A stretch of DNA of 64,000 nucleotides, from NCBI RefSeq assembly GCF_933775445.1, contig NC_065872.1, positions 8,122,001 through 8,186,000 of the forward strand, read 5' to 3'. The stretch comes from Argentina anserina. Taxonomy: Eukaryota > Streptophyta > Magnoliopsida > Rosales > Rosaceae. Under the pieces are notes generated by a model. It was not told where the DNA came from. It saw only the letters and a program-made list of their open reading frames with translations, and did not search any database. Of this stretch, positions 34,819 through 47,880 are shown piece after piece. A program made the position numbers and the translations under genes. Within the stretch, counting starts at the first letter, position 1. Each line of letters opens with the position of its first letter.

Positions 34819-37544
34819 TGTAATAACCCTAGATTTTTTTTTCAAACAATATTTGAATTGAATTGAATTCTATAAAGTTATGAAATTCAATTAAAATGAA
34901 ATTGGTTGTTTGCGATACTTTGAAACGAAAAACGGAAACGTTTTCGGAATGTTTAATAAGAAAAACGTTACGTTTCCGAACGATATTATCGACTTTTATT
35001 CCGTCGCTCGGTTGTGAAAACTTCCTTCACGAAAGTTGTAGAGCTCGTCGATACGAGTTCGTGAATATGTGACGCGTCCTAATCGGACGATGTATGTAGA
35101 AGTTATTAACGTCGGAAGTTAGTTTCCGATTTGGGAACGAGTATAAATAGAGTGTTTTGTGATTAGGGTTTTCCACATTTGGAAACCCTCACTCTCTCCG
35201 CCTCCCTCTTTCCCTCTCTCTCTCTCGGTTCTCTCTCTCCCTCCCCGATCTTCCTTCCCACCTGCGACCTCCGCCTCCAGCATGGCGTGTCGTGCACCGC
35301 CGACCCAGAGAGCACCGCGCGGCCCTCCTTAGCCGACCCAGAGGTCGACGCACTCACGCACGCAGCGTCGGAGCTCCACCAACGACGTCAAGGTTCTGCG
35401 ATTTCCACCGAAGCCTTCGCGAGATCTCCGGCGACGATCCGACGATCCAAGAGCTTGATTGAGGTGAGGGTTAGCCTAGGATGATTGTTGTGATGCCTTG
35501 TTGAGATTTTTGTGGTTGTTTGATTCGTATAGAGGGAGATTGGAGGATGAGGTTTTGGGGGGAAGATGCCGCCGCCTTAGGCGGTGCGTGTGGGCGTGTG
35601 GAGGGGGCTAGGCGCGGCGTGAGGCCGTGGCGGAGAAGAGGGGGGAAAAAGGGAGAGAAATGGGGTGGCGGTGGCATGCAACGCGCCGTCCCTGGGTTCG
35701 GCGCGTGTGCCCCACGCGCGGCCTGCCGGCGGGTGACGCGTGTACCCCACGCGCCACCACGTGTGGCGGCGTGAACAGTGTTTCCGAGAAGGGTATTTTG
35801 GTAATTTACTTAAATGTAAATGTAAATTTTATTTACTTACGGTAAATGTAATTAAATTTTACCTACGATAAATGTAAATATAAATTACTTTCAGTAAATG
35901 TAAAAAGTAATTTGTAAAAGGGTAATTTGGTGAATTTTATTTACTGAAATTGTATTTACATTTAAACAGTACGTATACGTACAGAAATACGTATATAATT
36001 TTTATACGTACAGAAATACGTATATAATATTTATACGTACAGAAATACGTATATAATATTTATACGTACAGAAATACGTATATAATATTTATACGTACAG
36101 AAATACGTATTAATTGTGTATTTGTACAGTAACAATGAACAGTAACACTGAACAGTAACTTCGTAAAACCGAAAATTGCTGAACAGTAACCGATTATTAC
36201 TGTTTCAGCATTTAAAGGTTTACGAAACGATTCTAAATTCTTTTCTCATCTTTTCAAGGTGATCGTTAAATCGAGGAAAGGAATTATCTTCGGAAATTGT
36301 GGAATTACGCTGAAGTCAATAAGGTGAGTAAAATCTCACATAATTACGAATCTACCCTCGCGGTGATTCAATATTTTGCAAGAGTATTTAATAATGAATT
36401 ACAAACATGTATACAATATAGTGGACTACATATATACTGTATAAATGGTAATAAGTATATATATATATATAGTTCATTATGTTACGTACTGTTATTAATT
36501 CATTAGAAATGGTCATTTCAATGACGAGAAATTGTGTATTGAGCATGTGTTTGTGAAATATGACATGTATAGGATATAGTGGACTATATATATATATATA
36601 TTGTATAAATGGTAAATAAGTACGAATATATATAGTTTGCTATATAATATACTGTTATGATTTTTATTGTGAATTATATCGAGCATGATTTTGAAACGTA
36701 CAATATGATGTGTGATTATTGTACATGATTTTAACACGGAGATTGTTGAAATATGTGATTTGTCTTTGGACGTGATGTTTGGTACAATATGATGTGAGAT
36801 TATTGTACATGTTTGGCAAGTCGGAACCTAGCCTTTGACCGGGCGAAAGTTACTATTCAGTTAGAGCTCTAGTCTGTCTGCCATAGTACCACATGAGAGG
36901 TAACGGGTGGTTATCTGCTCATGAGTACTCAGTTTTTTTTGGATGTTGGGTGGCGGGTGGTTACCCAACATCAGCGGTATACTAAGTGAGGGGTAACAGA
37001 TGTGTACCAACGCTCATTAGTAACCATATTGTAAATGTGTTAGAGTAACCAGATGGGGTGCTCGATTTCTCGTGATTACATTTATGTTGTGGTGACGTGG
37101 ATTTTTGTATATGTTGATACATGAGTTATATTAACATTTTACTCATACGAGCTGTAAAGCTTACCGGGTTTGTGTTTACAATCCCGGTGCACCAATTCAA
37201 TGGTGTAGGGGATACTTCTGCAGGTGCTGAGTAGTGGTGATTGAGTGACGACTCCGAAGACTCGAAGTCGATCTTATCCAGTTTGTGGTGAGGTTCTTGC
37301 GTGGATTTGTGTGTGGGAATTTGAGTGAATTTATTTGTGAGATTGTTGTGAGGATTATACAATTTCATTTGTTACATGTTGAATTATCATTGGGTTTGTA
37401 ATAATCGGCTTGTCTGAATTATATTTTAAACTTAGAGATGATCCGCTGTGGCATTCTAAATGATTTCGATTTCATTGAAATTGTTTAGTGTATAGCGACT
37501 TTGGAATTTTGAGTTTTTAGGCTCGAAATTTTGGGGTCGTTACA
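34819..37544 (+). repeat. 5' LTR of the gypsy element
   Basis: 2,726 bp. A TATA box (TATAAATA) at 35142-35149 probably drives transcription. A GC-rich part (35280-35780) is followed by AT-rich sequence with five 29-bp units (35974-36111, TATACGTACAGAAATACG). It differs from the 3' LTR mainly by small indels: an extra ~20 bp near 35342-35365, a repeated CGACGATC near 35430 and a TA-run difference near 36590. Short open frames here are not genes. Confidence 0.95.
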
Positions 37545-37546
37545 GT

Positions 37547-37559
37547 TGGTATCAGAGCC
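37547..37559 (+). other. primer-binding site of the gypsy element
   Basis: TGGTATCAGAGCC, two bases after the 5' LTR, complementary to initiator methionine tRNA 3' end, as usual in this lineage. Confidence 0.9.
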
Positions 37560-37830
37560 TAAGTGCGTATTTGGCGATTATCAATATCATCCGGGAGCGA
37601 TGATCCGACTGCAGGCGGGCACCCATCACATGCTCCTCGTTATTGATATGTCGTCGGGTACGCGAGAGTGTTTTAGGAGCCATACCTCACGGTTTGGTCC
37701 TCTAGGGAGTATTGTGATGATACTTCGATGATTCATCTGATGTTAGAATGTCATGTTAATATCTTTGGATCTGTTTTGGCTGAGTTCGAGATTTCTTGAG
37801 TATTGACTGAGTGTATCGTTTTTGAAGGTG

Positions 37831-40800
37831 ATGAACTCTGATAAGGGCCGAGGATGGGCGAGAGGCCGAGGTCGAGGTAGGACCACAGGCTGAGTCCGCA
37901 ATGTGGAGAACCTTTATGAGGAGGCTGCTCCACAGGAAGAGCAGGTAGGCCGAGGTCGAGGTAGGACCACAGGTCGAGTCCGCAACGTGGAGAACCTTTA
38001 TGAGGAGGCTGCTCCACAGGAAGAGCAGGTTGAGCCTGCTGCTGCGGTTAGAGATGATGGACGAGTGTTGAAGCTGATCAAGGATATCAGTGCACTGTCA
38101 GCGCCTACTTTTCATGGTGGACTAGATCATATGGTAGCTGACCATTGGATCGAGGGCATGGAGACATATTTTGAGATGATAGAGTGCACATCGATTGAGA
38201 AGAGAAAGATAGCTACTTTCTTTTTAAGAGATGATGTTCTAGACTGGTGGAAGAGCATGAGACAGACAGTTGATGTGACTACATTCACATGGGAGGGTTT
38301 CACTGCCCTTTTCCGAGAGAAGTACTTTCCAGTCTCCGTACAGGAGAACATGGAGCTTGAGTTTCTGGCACTGGTACAGGGAGACATGACCGTTAGAGAG
38401 TATGATGCTCGATTTTCGCAGCTGTACCGGTATGTCAGGCCTATGAGTGCGACCTCTTTGGCTCAGAAGTATCTACGTGGGCTGAAGCAAGAATACAAGA
38501 CCATGATATCAGTCCTTTGCCTGACTTCAAGGGAGCAGATATTTGAGAGTGCTATGAGCTTGGAGCAAGCAGAGAAGACTCAAGCAGGTGATGTGGGGAA
38601 CAGAGATGCAAAGGGAAAAGGCAAGGCAGTCTATACAGGCAGCGAGCACTCAGAGCCGAAGGATAGGTCATGGAAGAGGCCAAGACCCCACTATCAGGCC
38701 CCGACAAGGGCACCACCCCTAGCTATCAGGGAAGCACCAGTCAGACCATTAGCAGCAGTGAGGTGTTATGGCTGCAATGAGATGGGACATTACGCCTCAG
38801 CATGTCCGAAACCGAAGAGAGCAGGCTGCCACCGGTGCGGGTAGGTGGGACACATAGCTCGAGATTGTACCCGACCACTTCCGGGTAGACAGGAACGGCC
38901 GCAAAGACAGCTACCAGCGGGCCAAGCTAGAGTGTTCGCAGTGGGTCAGCGGGACACAGGGGTGGAAGGTACATTATTACTTTATGACTACCTTGCTAGA
39001 GTACTGTTCGATACGGGAGCATCACATTCATTTATTGCTAGTTCGGTAGTGGAGATGCTAGGATTGATTCCTACATCTCTTGGGAACGCTTTATGTGTCA
39101 CTTCGCCCCTCGGAGTGTCACTTGAGTTAGAGACAATCTGCAAAGCTTGTCCAATCTTGATTGGAAGTAGAGAGTTCTCTGCTTCGTTGATTGTGATTCC
39201 GGATCACACTTATGATGTGATCTTGGGTATTGATTGGTTGAGGCCACAACATGCTGTGATTGATTGTTTTGACATGGTGGTGTCATTTCATAGACCTGGG
39301 GAGCCAGTGTTTCGTTATCGTTGGCTCAAGTCGGATAACGCCATGAGATCAGGAGTTTTAGCACACGTGGAGTCGGTGGAACAGAAAGTAACTATCGCAG
39401 ACATTGTGGTAGTATCTGAGTTTGGTAAAGTGTTCCAAGAGATACCGGGGCTACCACCTCGAAGAGTGGTAGATTTCTGCATTGATGTAGTACCTGGTTC
39501 AGCACCTGTGTCAAAGGCGCCTTATAGAATGGGACAGAATGAACTTAAGGAGCTGAAGGTGCAGATCGATGAGCTATTAGACCAAGGGTTCATTAGACCT
39601 AGTGTTTCACCTTGGGGAGCACCTGTGTTATTCGTGAAGAAGAAAGATGGTTCTATACGGTTATGTGTAGACTACAGAGAACTGAACAAGGTGACCATCA
39701 AGAATAGGTACCCCTTACCTAGGATTGATGACTTGTTCGATCAGCTCAAAGGTGGTACGGTGTTCTCTAAGATTGATTTGAGATCCGGTTATCATCAGCT
39801 CAGAGTGAAGGATGAAGATATATCGAAGACGGCTTTCAGGACCAGGTATGGACATTATGAGTTTGTTGTCATGCCATTTGGTCTAACAAATGCACCAGCT
39901 GTCTTTATGAGCTTGATGAACCAAGTATTTAGCCCTTACTTGGATGAGTTTGTCGTGGTGTTTGTGGATGACATTCTGATATACTCCAAGACACAAGAAG
40001 AACATGTGATGCATCTGAGGACAGTGTTGCAGACCTTGAAGGAGGCGAGACTGTATGCCAAGCTAGAGAAGTGTGAATTCTGGAAAGAAGAGGTCAAATT
40101 CCTTGGTCATGTTGTCTCAAAAGATGGAGTACTAGTGGACCCGTCAAAAGTAGAGGCAGTAAAGAATTGGAGTCGTCCAAAGAACCCTACAGAGATTCGT
40201 AGTTTCCTCGGTTTGGCAGGTTACTACAGGAGGTTTATCGAAGGGTTCTCTAGTAACGCATCTTCATTAACCAAGTTGACCAATAAAGATACTCCGTTCG
40301 TGTGGACGGATGCATGTGAGGAAGCATTCAGCAAACTAAAGACCAGATTGACCACAGCCCCAGTGTTGACGATTCCATCAAGTGGTGGTGGCTATGTCAT
40401 TTACAGTGATGCTTCGCTCCAAGGATTGGGTTGTGTGTTGATGCAGCATGGAGGAGTAGTTGCTTATGGCTCGAGACAGTTGAAGATTCATGAGAAGAAT
40501 TACCCGACACACGACCTAGAGCTTACGGCAGTTGTGTTTGCCCTGAAGATTTGGAGACATTACTTATATGGAGAGAAGTTTCAACTCTTTTCAGATCATA
40601 AGAGTTTGAAGTACTTGTTCTCTCAGAAGGAGCTGAATATGAGGCAGAGGAGATGGATGGAACTCCTCAAGGACTATGACTTCACATTAGAGTACCACCC
40701 GGGGAAGGCAAATGTGGTGGCCGATGCCTTGAGCAGGAAACCGAGAGGCGTGGTGGCTTCACTTATGGTCCAGGAATGGTTCATGCTCGAAACTGCATCA

Positions 40801-42312
40801 GAGTTTGACTTGGTACCATCAGGAGGAGAACCAAGGGTCTTCCTTGGTAGTGTCACGATACAACCCACATTGATCACGAGGATCATACAGGGGCAGGCAC
40901 GAGATAAATTCACACAAGCTAAGTTGGCAGATCTAGTAGTGGATACGCTTGATGAGTGCCCTTCCGAGTGGAGAGTGGGACCCGATGGAGGGTTGAGGTT
41001 TGGGGCAAGATTGTGTGTTCCAGATTGTGATGATCTTCGGGAGGAGGTCCTTCGTACGGCACATCGATCACGTTATACCATTCATCCAGGGAACACCAAG
41101 ATATACAAGGACCTATGCAGGCAATTCTGGTGGAACGGTATGAAGAAAGATGTGGCAGAGTTCGTATCGAAGTGCCTTACGTGTCAGCAAGTTAAAGCAG
41201 AACATCAACGACCAGCTGGCATGTTGAAACCACTGACTATTCCTCTTTGGAAGTGGGAGCATATATCTATGGATTTTGTGACCGGATTGCCTAGATCGAA
41301 GAAGGGTCACGATGCCATATGGGTGATTGTCGATCGGTTGACGAAGTCGGCTCATTTTCTCCCAGTGTCGATGAAGTACTCAGTGGACGTGCTTGGGAAG
41401 CTATATGTGGATGAGGTAGTGAGACTTCATGGTGCTCCAATTTCTATTGTTTCTGATAGAGATGTGCGTTTCACTTTGAAGTTCTGGGGTGGTTTGCAGA
41501 AGGCGATGGGTACTACCTTAGATATGAGTACAGCTTTTCACCCTCAGACGGATGGACAGACGGAGAGGGTGAATCAGGTGATGGAAGACATGTTGAGAGC
41601 GTGTGTACTGGATTTCAAGGGTAGCTGGGAAGATCATTTGAGATTGATTGAGTTTGCCTACAACAACAGTTACCATTCTAGCATCGGCATGGCACCTTAT
41701 GAGGCACTTTATGGCAGACCATGTCGATCTCCGATCTGTTGGGCCGAGGTTGGTGATGAGGCACTGATGGGTCCAGAGGTGGTTAAGGAAACCACGGAAA
41801 AGATCTCGATTATCCGGGATAGAATCCGGACCGCTCAGAGTAGACAGAAGAGCTATGCAGACCTGAAGAGGAGACATGTGGAGTTTGAGATCGGTGACCA
41901 TGTGTTCTTGAAAGTTTCGCCTATGAGGGGTGTAGTGAGATTTGGCAAGAAGGGAAAGTTGGCTCCGAGGTACGTTGGCCCCTTTGAGATACTTGAGAAG
42001 GTGGGCGAACTAGCTTATCGACTAGCCTTGCCTACTAGCATGTCGGGCGTACACAACGTCTTCCACATTTCCATGCTGAGGAAGTATGTACCAGATGAGT
42101 CTCATGTGATCGATCATAGTACCATTGAAGTGAAAGGAAATGCCACATTTGTGGTCGAGCCGGTTCGTATCCTGGATAGATCCACAAAGAAGCTTCGGAG
42201 GAGAGAAGTTGAGCTAGTCAAGGTGCTGTGGAGTCACCATGATGAGGGTGACGCATCTTGGGAGCTAGAGTCAGACATGATGACAAGATATCCACAGTTA
42301 TTTGTTGATTGA
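37831..42312 (+). pseudogene. gypsy gag-pol with chromodomain, two in-frame stops
   Basis: One frame of 1,494 codons from ATG 37831 to TGA 42310-42312, broken only by TGA at 37891-37893 and TAG at 38842-38844. Gag core at about 38041-38600 (FHGGLDHMVADHWIEGME). Zinc knuckles CYGCNEMGHYASAC and, across the TAG, CHRCG then VGHIARDC. Protease [11 protein letters not shown] (about 39008). RT with [20 protein letters not shown] and FVDDILIYS (39961). RNase H around 40390-40720. Integrase zinc part near 41070-41190 and a D-D-E core to 41700. Chromodomain-type tail ([18 protein letters not shown] onward). An 84-bp in-frame duplication near the N-terminus repeats VENLYEEAAPQEEQV. Both stops could be C-to-T changes. 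Confidence 0.95.
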
Positions 42313-42352
42313 GCTTGAATTTCGGGGCGAAATTCCTTTAAGGGGGGTAGAT

Positions 42353-45045
42353 TGTAATAACCCTAGATTTTTTTTAAAACAATATTTGAATTGAATTGAA
42401 TTGAATTCTATAAAGTTATGAAATTCAATTAAAATGAAATTGGTTGTTTGCGATACTTTGAAACGAAAAACGGAAACGTTTTCGGAACGTTTAATAAGAA
42501 AAACGTTACGTTTCCGAACGATATTATCGACTTTTATTCCGTCGCTCGGTTGCGAAAACTTCCTTCACGAAAGTTGTAGAGCTCGTCGATACGAGTTCGT
42601 GAATATGTGACGCGTCCTAATCGGACGATGTATGTAGAAGTTATTAATGTCAGAAGTTAGTTTCCGATTTGGGAACGAGTATAAATAGAGTGTTTTGTGA
42701 TTAGGGTTTTCCACATTTGGAAACCCTCACTCTCTCCGCCTCCCTCTTTCCCTCTCTCTCTCTCGGTTCTCTCTCTCCCTCCCCGATCTTCCTTCCCACC
42801 TGCGACCTCCGCCTCCAGCATGGGGTGTCGTGCACCGCTGACCCAGAGAGCACCGCGGGCCCTCCTTAGCCGACCCAGAGGTCGGAGCTCCACCAACGAC
42901 GTCAAGGTTCTGCGATTTCCACCGAAGCCTTCGCGAGCTCTCCGGCGACGATCCAAGAGCTTGATTGAGGTGGGGTTAGCCTAGGATGATTGTTGTGATG
43001 CCTTGTTGAGATTTTTGTGGTTGTTTGATTCGTATAGAGGGAGATTGGAGGATGAGGTTTTGGGGGAAAGATGCCGCCGCCTTAGGCGGCGCGTGTGGGC
43101 GTGTGGAGGGGGCTAGGCGCGGCGTGAGGCCGTGGCGGAGAAGAGGGGGGAAAAAGGGAGAGAAATGGGGCGGCGGTGGCATGCAACGCGCCGTCCCTGG
43201 GCTCGGCGCGTGTGCCCCACGCGCGGCCTGCCGGCGGGTGGCGCGTATACCACACGCGCCACCACGTGCGGCGGCGTGAACAGTGTTTCCGAAAAGGGTA
43301 TTTTGGTAATTTACTTAAATGTAAATGTAAATTTTATTTACTTACGGTAAATGTAATTAAATTTTACCTACGATAAATGTAAATATAAATTACTTTCAGT
43401 AAATGTAAAAAGTAATTTGTAAAAGGGTAATTTGGTGAATTTTATTTACTGAAATTGTATTTACATTTAAACAGTACGTATACATACAGAAATACGTATA
43501 TAATTTTTATACGTACATAAATACGTATATAATATTTATACGTACAGAAATACGTATATAATAGTTATACGTACAGAAATACGTATATAATATTTATACG
43601 TACAGAAATACGTATTAATTGTGTATTTGTACAGTAACAATGAACAGTAACACTGAACAGTAACTTCGTAAAACCGAAAATTGCTGAGCAGTAACCGATT
43701 ATTACTGTTTCAGCATTTAAAGGTTTAGGAAACGATTCTAAATTCTTTTCTCATCTTTTCAAGGTGATCGTTAAATCGAGGAAAGGAATTATCTTCGGAA
43801 ATTGTGGAATTACGCTGAAGTCAATAAGGTGAGTAAAATCTCACATAATTACGAATCTACCCTCGCGGTGATTCAATATTTTGCAAGAGTATTTAATAAT
43901 GAATTACAAACATGTATACAATATAGTGGACTACATATATACTGTATAAATGGTAATAAGTATATATATATATATAGTTCATTATGTTACGTACTGTTAT
44001 TAATTCATTAGAAATGGTCATTTCAATGACGAGAAATTGTGTATTGAGCATGTGTTTGTGAAATATGACATGTATAGGATATAGTGGACTATATATATAT
44101 ATTGTATAAATGGTAAATAAGTACGAATATATATAGTTTGCTATATAATATACTGTTATGATTTTTATTGTGAATTATATCGAGCATGATTTTGAAACGT
44201 ACAATATGATGTGTGATTATTGTACATGATTTTAACACGGAGATTGTTGAAATATGTGATTTGTCTTCGGACGTGATGTTTGGTACAATATGATGTGAGA
44301 TTATTGTACATGTTTGGCAAGTCGGAACCTAGCCTTTGGCCGGACGAAAGTTACGATACAGTTAGAGCTCTAGTCTGTCTGCCATAGTACCACATGAGAG
44401 GTAACGGGTGGTTATCTGCTCATGAGTACTCAGTTGTTTTTGGATGTTGGGTGGCGGGTGGTTACCCAACATCAGCGGTATACTAAGTGAGGGGTAACAG
44501 ATGTGTACCAACGCTCATTAGTAACCATATTGTGAATGTGTTAGAGTAACCAGATGGGGTGCTCGATTTCTCGTGATTACATTTATGTTGTGGTGACGTG
44601 GATTTTTGTATATGTTGATACATGAGTTATATTAACATTTTACTCATACGAGCTGTAAAGCTTACCGGGTTTGTGTTTACAATCCCGGTGCACCAATTCA
44701 ATGGTGTAGGGGATACTTCTGCAGGTGCTGAGTAGTGGTGATTGAGTGACGACTCCGAAGACTCGAAGTCGATCTTATCCAGTTTGTGGTGAGGTTCTTG
44801 CGTGGATTTGTGTGTGGGAATTTGAGTGAATTTATTTGTGAGATTGTTGTGAGGATTATACAATTCCATTTGTTACATGTTGAATTATCATTGGGTTTGT
44901 AATAATCGGCTTGTCTGAATTATATTTTAAACTTAGAGATGATCCGCTGTGGCATTCTAAATGATTTCGATTTCATTGAAATTGTTTAGTGTATAGCGAC
45001 TTTGGAATTTTGAGTTTTTAGGCTCGAAATTTTAGGGTCGTTACA
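42353..45045 (+). repeat. 3' LTR of the gypsy element
   Basis: 2,693 bp, matching the 5' LTR over its whole length. TATA box at 42680-42687; 29-bp units at 43479-43616. Polypurine tract directly upstream. Ends GGTCGTTACA. Confidence 0.95.
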
Positions 45046-45128
45046 TTTTTAATGACAATTCCTTGTTGTAAGTTGCTGCCATTCTTTTTCGGCTTAATGA
45101 ATGTTATCTTCAGACCAAATAAAAAAAG

Positions 45129-47880
45129 ATGATATCGATTGTAACAATTCCACCACATAGCAATTTCGATATGCCCTAGCCTGCCGACTGCAGCCTAAAT
45201 ATTAAATGTGCAGCGTAACTAGTCAGAAGTCTACAAGGAAAATTGAACACAAATCGAATATTGATGAAGATTAATGGACGGCTATATTTGATACACTTGA
45301 ACATATTTTGTCGTTCAAACAATGCCTTAGACCATTCACAGGGATGCGATCTACTAATCTAATCTTCTAGAACCAATCTAAGTATTTGATTAGAATTTTT
45401 CTGTTAGAGTTCATCATGCGTTGAAATTTTCTATTGTAGTTTCTTATGACAAAGCCAAGAGGTATATAATACGTAAACAATTCGTTTAAGAATTGATTAG
45501 TAAATGTGTTGCACATACCAGATGAATTGGCTGATAGAATAATAATAGACAACTTAAGCAACTTGTTTAGACCATCTGAAAGTGGATGATACAAATCTTT
45601 TAGAACCCGATCTATGTATGATATGGTTTTTCATTAAGTTCATATCTAAACATGTGATTTAAAGTTTATGATAGGAGCACTTTGTGCGACGTTTTTAACA
45701 TGTGTTTACCTTCATTTATACTTTACTTAGCCCTTATTATTATAGTATTGAGTCGAGTTAGGAGTTTATAGTAGCGTTGGTTGCATTTTAGTGTTAAAAC
45801 ATGCTTAAAAAGTAGAAATTATCGAGAGTCCTGTTTATAGTAGGATTTCTTGTTGAGCTAGGAAATCTAGTTGGATTATGAGTCTTCATTATTCGACTTT
45901 CTGTAACATTTGTGATAAGTTGAGAATCTTATTTGCATTAAGAGTCATTTTTTACTAGGAAACGTACTAATTAGGAAATGTTATACTTGAACTAAAACTC
46001 TTATTATGTAACTTTCCTAATTAAACTTTCATGTTCTAGTAACTTACTAATTCTAACAAGTTCATTGTTGTGAAATGGAAACTTTCATAATCTAAATGTT
46101 TATCTATTTACATATGTGTCTTTTTAAGACAACATTTTTCTAGATTATGACAAGTTTATTTTGTTGATTATCTTAACTTTATTCTTTTATTTTCTTATCA
46201 CAAATGTTTATCTATTCTTTTCTTTTCAACAAAATTAATAAAAAGATAATTCAAGATAAAAAAGAGGAGGAGATAAGCACAACATGACAAAAATGAAGTG
46301 AGAAAGAAAGGAGGAAGAAGGTTGATAAAGGTGGAGACTATTAAATTGAAAAGAAGGAGAGGATAATATGGAGGGATTAATGCAATTGAATTACCATGAG
46401 ATAAAATGAGAAGATAAATGAGAAAATTCATGGAAAATAAATCAGAATTAAAAGAGGAAGAAAATATGTAATTAAAGTCTGATCTTTATTAGAATCAGAA
46501 ATCTGCCAGTGCACGTCATCCACCTTTGACGGGCTCTCCAGGAAAGCTCATGATGATTCAGATAATGTGTCATATATGGATAAAATGCTACGGAAGTTTA
46601 GTTTCCAATACAATTAGAATTACCTCAATAGCAATTTTCTAGCGAGAGTCATGACGAAAACAATGCATAGAGGTTAGTTATGCTAATTTTAAGAGAAAAT
46701 AAAGGAAAAGACTTTGAGAGAAAGAAAAGATCATTAAGATATTCTTGGGGGTATACCTTCGAATTTTCCTCTATATATAGCACATACTAGCTTCATAAAA
46801 TTTAGCACTTTTTTCATGCCAAAACTCTGCCCAATTTTCTCCATACACACCTACAAAAATTAGCAGCCTCTCCAACACTTCATTCACCTTTCCTACCACC
46901 ACCTCACGGCCCTAGCATTGAGCAGCACCGTGTGACACTCCACCATCCACGCCGAGCAGTCCCCTTTGGAGCATAGCCCAACTAAACCACTCCAAAGTGT
47001 GATTCTCGCAACGTTCATCATGGTTATGTTGATATTTGTAGTTTCATATTCGTTTATTTATGAACGACGTAAGTTTGTGTTTATGTTTAGACTTTGGTAT
47101 TGTATGTTGTTAATAAATTTTCAGATTTTATTTGATAATTAAAAGACAATTTGCAGTCCATATGTTATAACGATTTCTTTATTTGTGATTCATTTCATGT
47201 GTTCTTCATTGCATTTATATATTTTTAGTTAATTTTCAGATATGTGCAACCAAATTTAGTGTTTGAATACAATCTTTGTGATATCATTTGGGTGCTATTT
47301 TCATCTACCAATTTGGTACACATCGAATCATGCGCTAAGTAGGTTCGGTTTGCACCAATTAAAAGGGTTTAAAATTCTAAAAATTTGCATGTATTTCATG
47401 GTGTGTGACGCCGCCATGTTAACATGTCTCCGATAAAAACTTTTTTGCTTATATGTTTCCTTGTTTGATTTCTACGCTGAGTATCTTTAAATAAGTTAGC
47501 ATAAAATTTAGAATTTGGTGTTGAGTTAGTTCTAAACACTTAAGAAGTCTACAACGATTAGATGACCGTTAAGTCTCTAATTAGATCGGAACTAAAAATA
47601 TGTAATTGATTGTAAATGAATGTGTAATTGAATTTGAATGTGTAATTGTTATGTGTTATGATTGTTTTTGGTGAAACTTTGCAACGAGTCGATTATGTAA
47701 ATAGTAGTTTAAGTTTTATTTTAAAATAGTAGTTATAAAAATATTCTTAAACCCCAATTTTGTTTGTTAACACTAAAAGTTTAGAGTTTTCTTTTTAATT
47801 CTCCGAACTGAACGATCTTTGTTTATTTTATACTCACAATGACATTTTACAAGGTTTATTGTGATGCATCTACGCCGCTA
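45129..47880. other. intergenic, nothing recognised
   Basis: AT-rich, without credible coding potential. The minus-strand frames at 45367-45594 and 46198-46431 are low-complexity. A pair of weakly similar segments (about 45329-45410 and 45569-45640, both with TAGACCAT and TTCTAGAACC-like strings) suggests an old duplication. Confidence 0.35.

Larger units (their letters stand above)
34819..45045 (+). mobile_element. Ty3/gypsy chromovirus (Tekay/Del type), nearly intact
   Basis: A 10,227-bp element flanked by TTTTT on both sides (34814-34818 and 45046-45050; low complexity, so weak support alone). LTRs start TGTAATAACCCTAG and end GGTCGTTACA. The primer site TGGTATCAGAGCC is at 37547-37559. 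A polypurine tract (AAGGGGGG) is at 42340-42347. One long gag-pol region follows, with gag, two zinc knuckles, protease, RT, RNase H, integrase and a C-terminal chromodomain. The LTRs are very similar, so the insertion is young. It is the largest feature in the window. Confidence 0.97.

Noticed and set aside
35179..35845. GC-rich open frames in the gypsy LTRs as host genes (also 42697-43376)
   Set aside because: They occur at the same place in both LTRs, overlap on both strands and match no known domain.
38842..38844. TAG between gag and pol as programmed readthrough
   Set aside because: It splits a zinc knuckle rather than a gag-pol boundary, an additional upstream TGA exists, and the following bases are not a known readthrough context.
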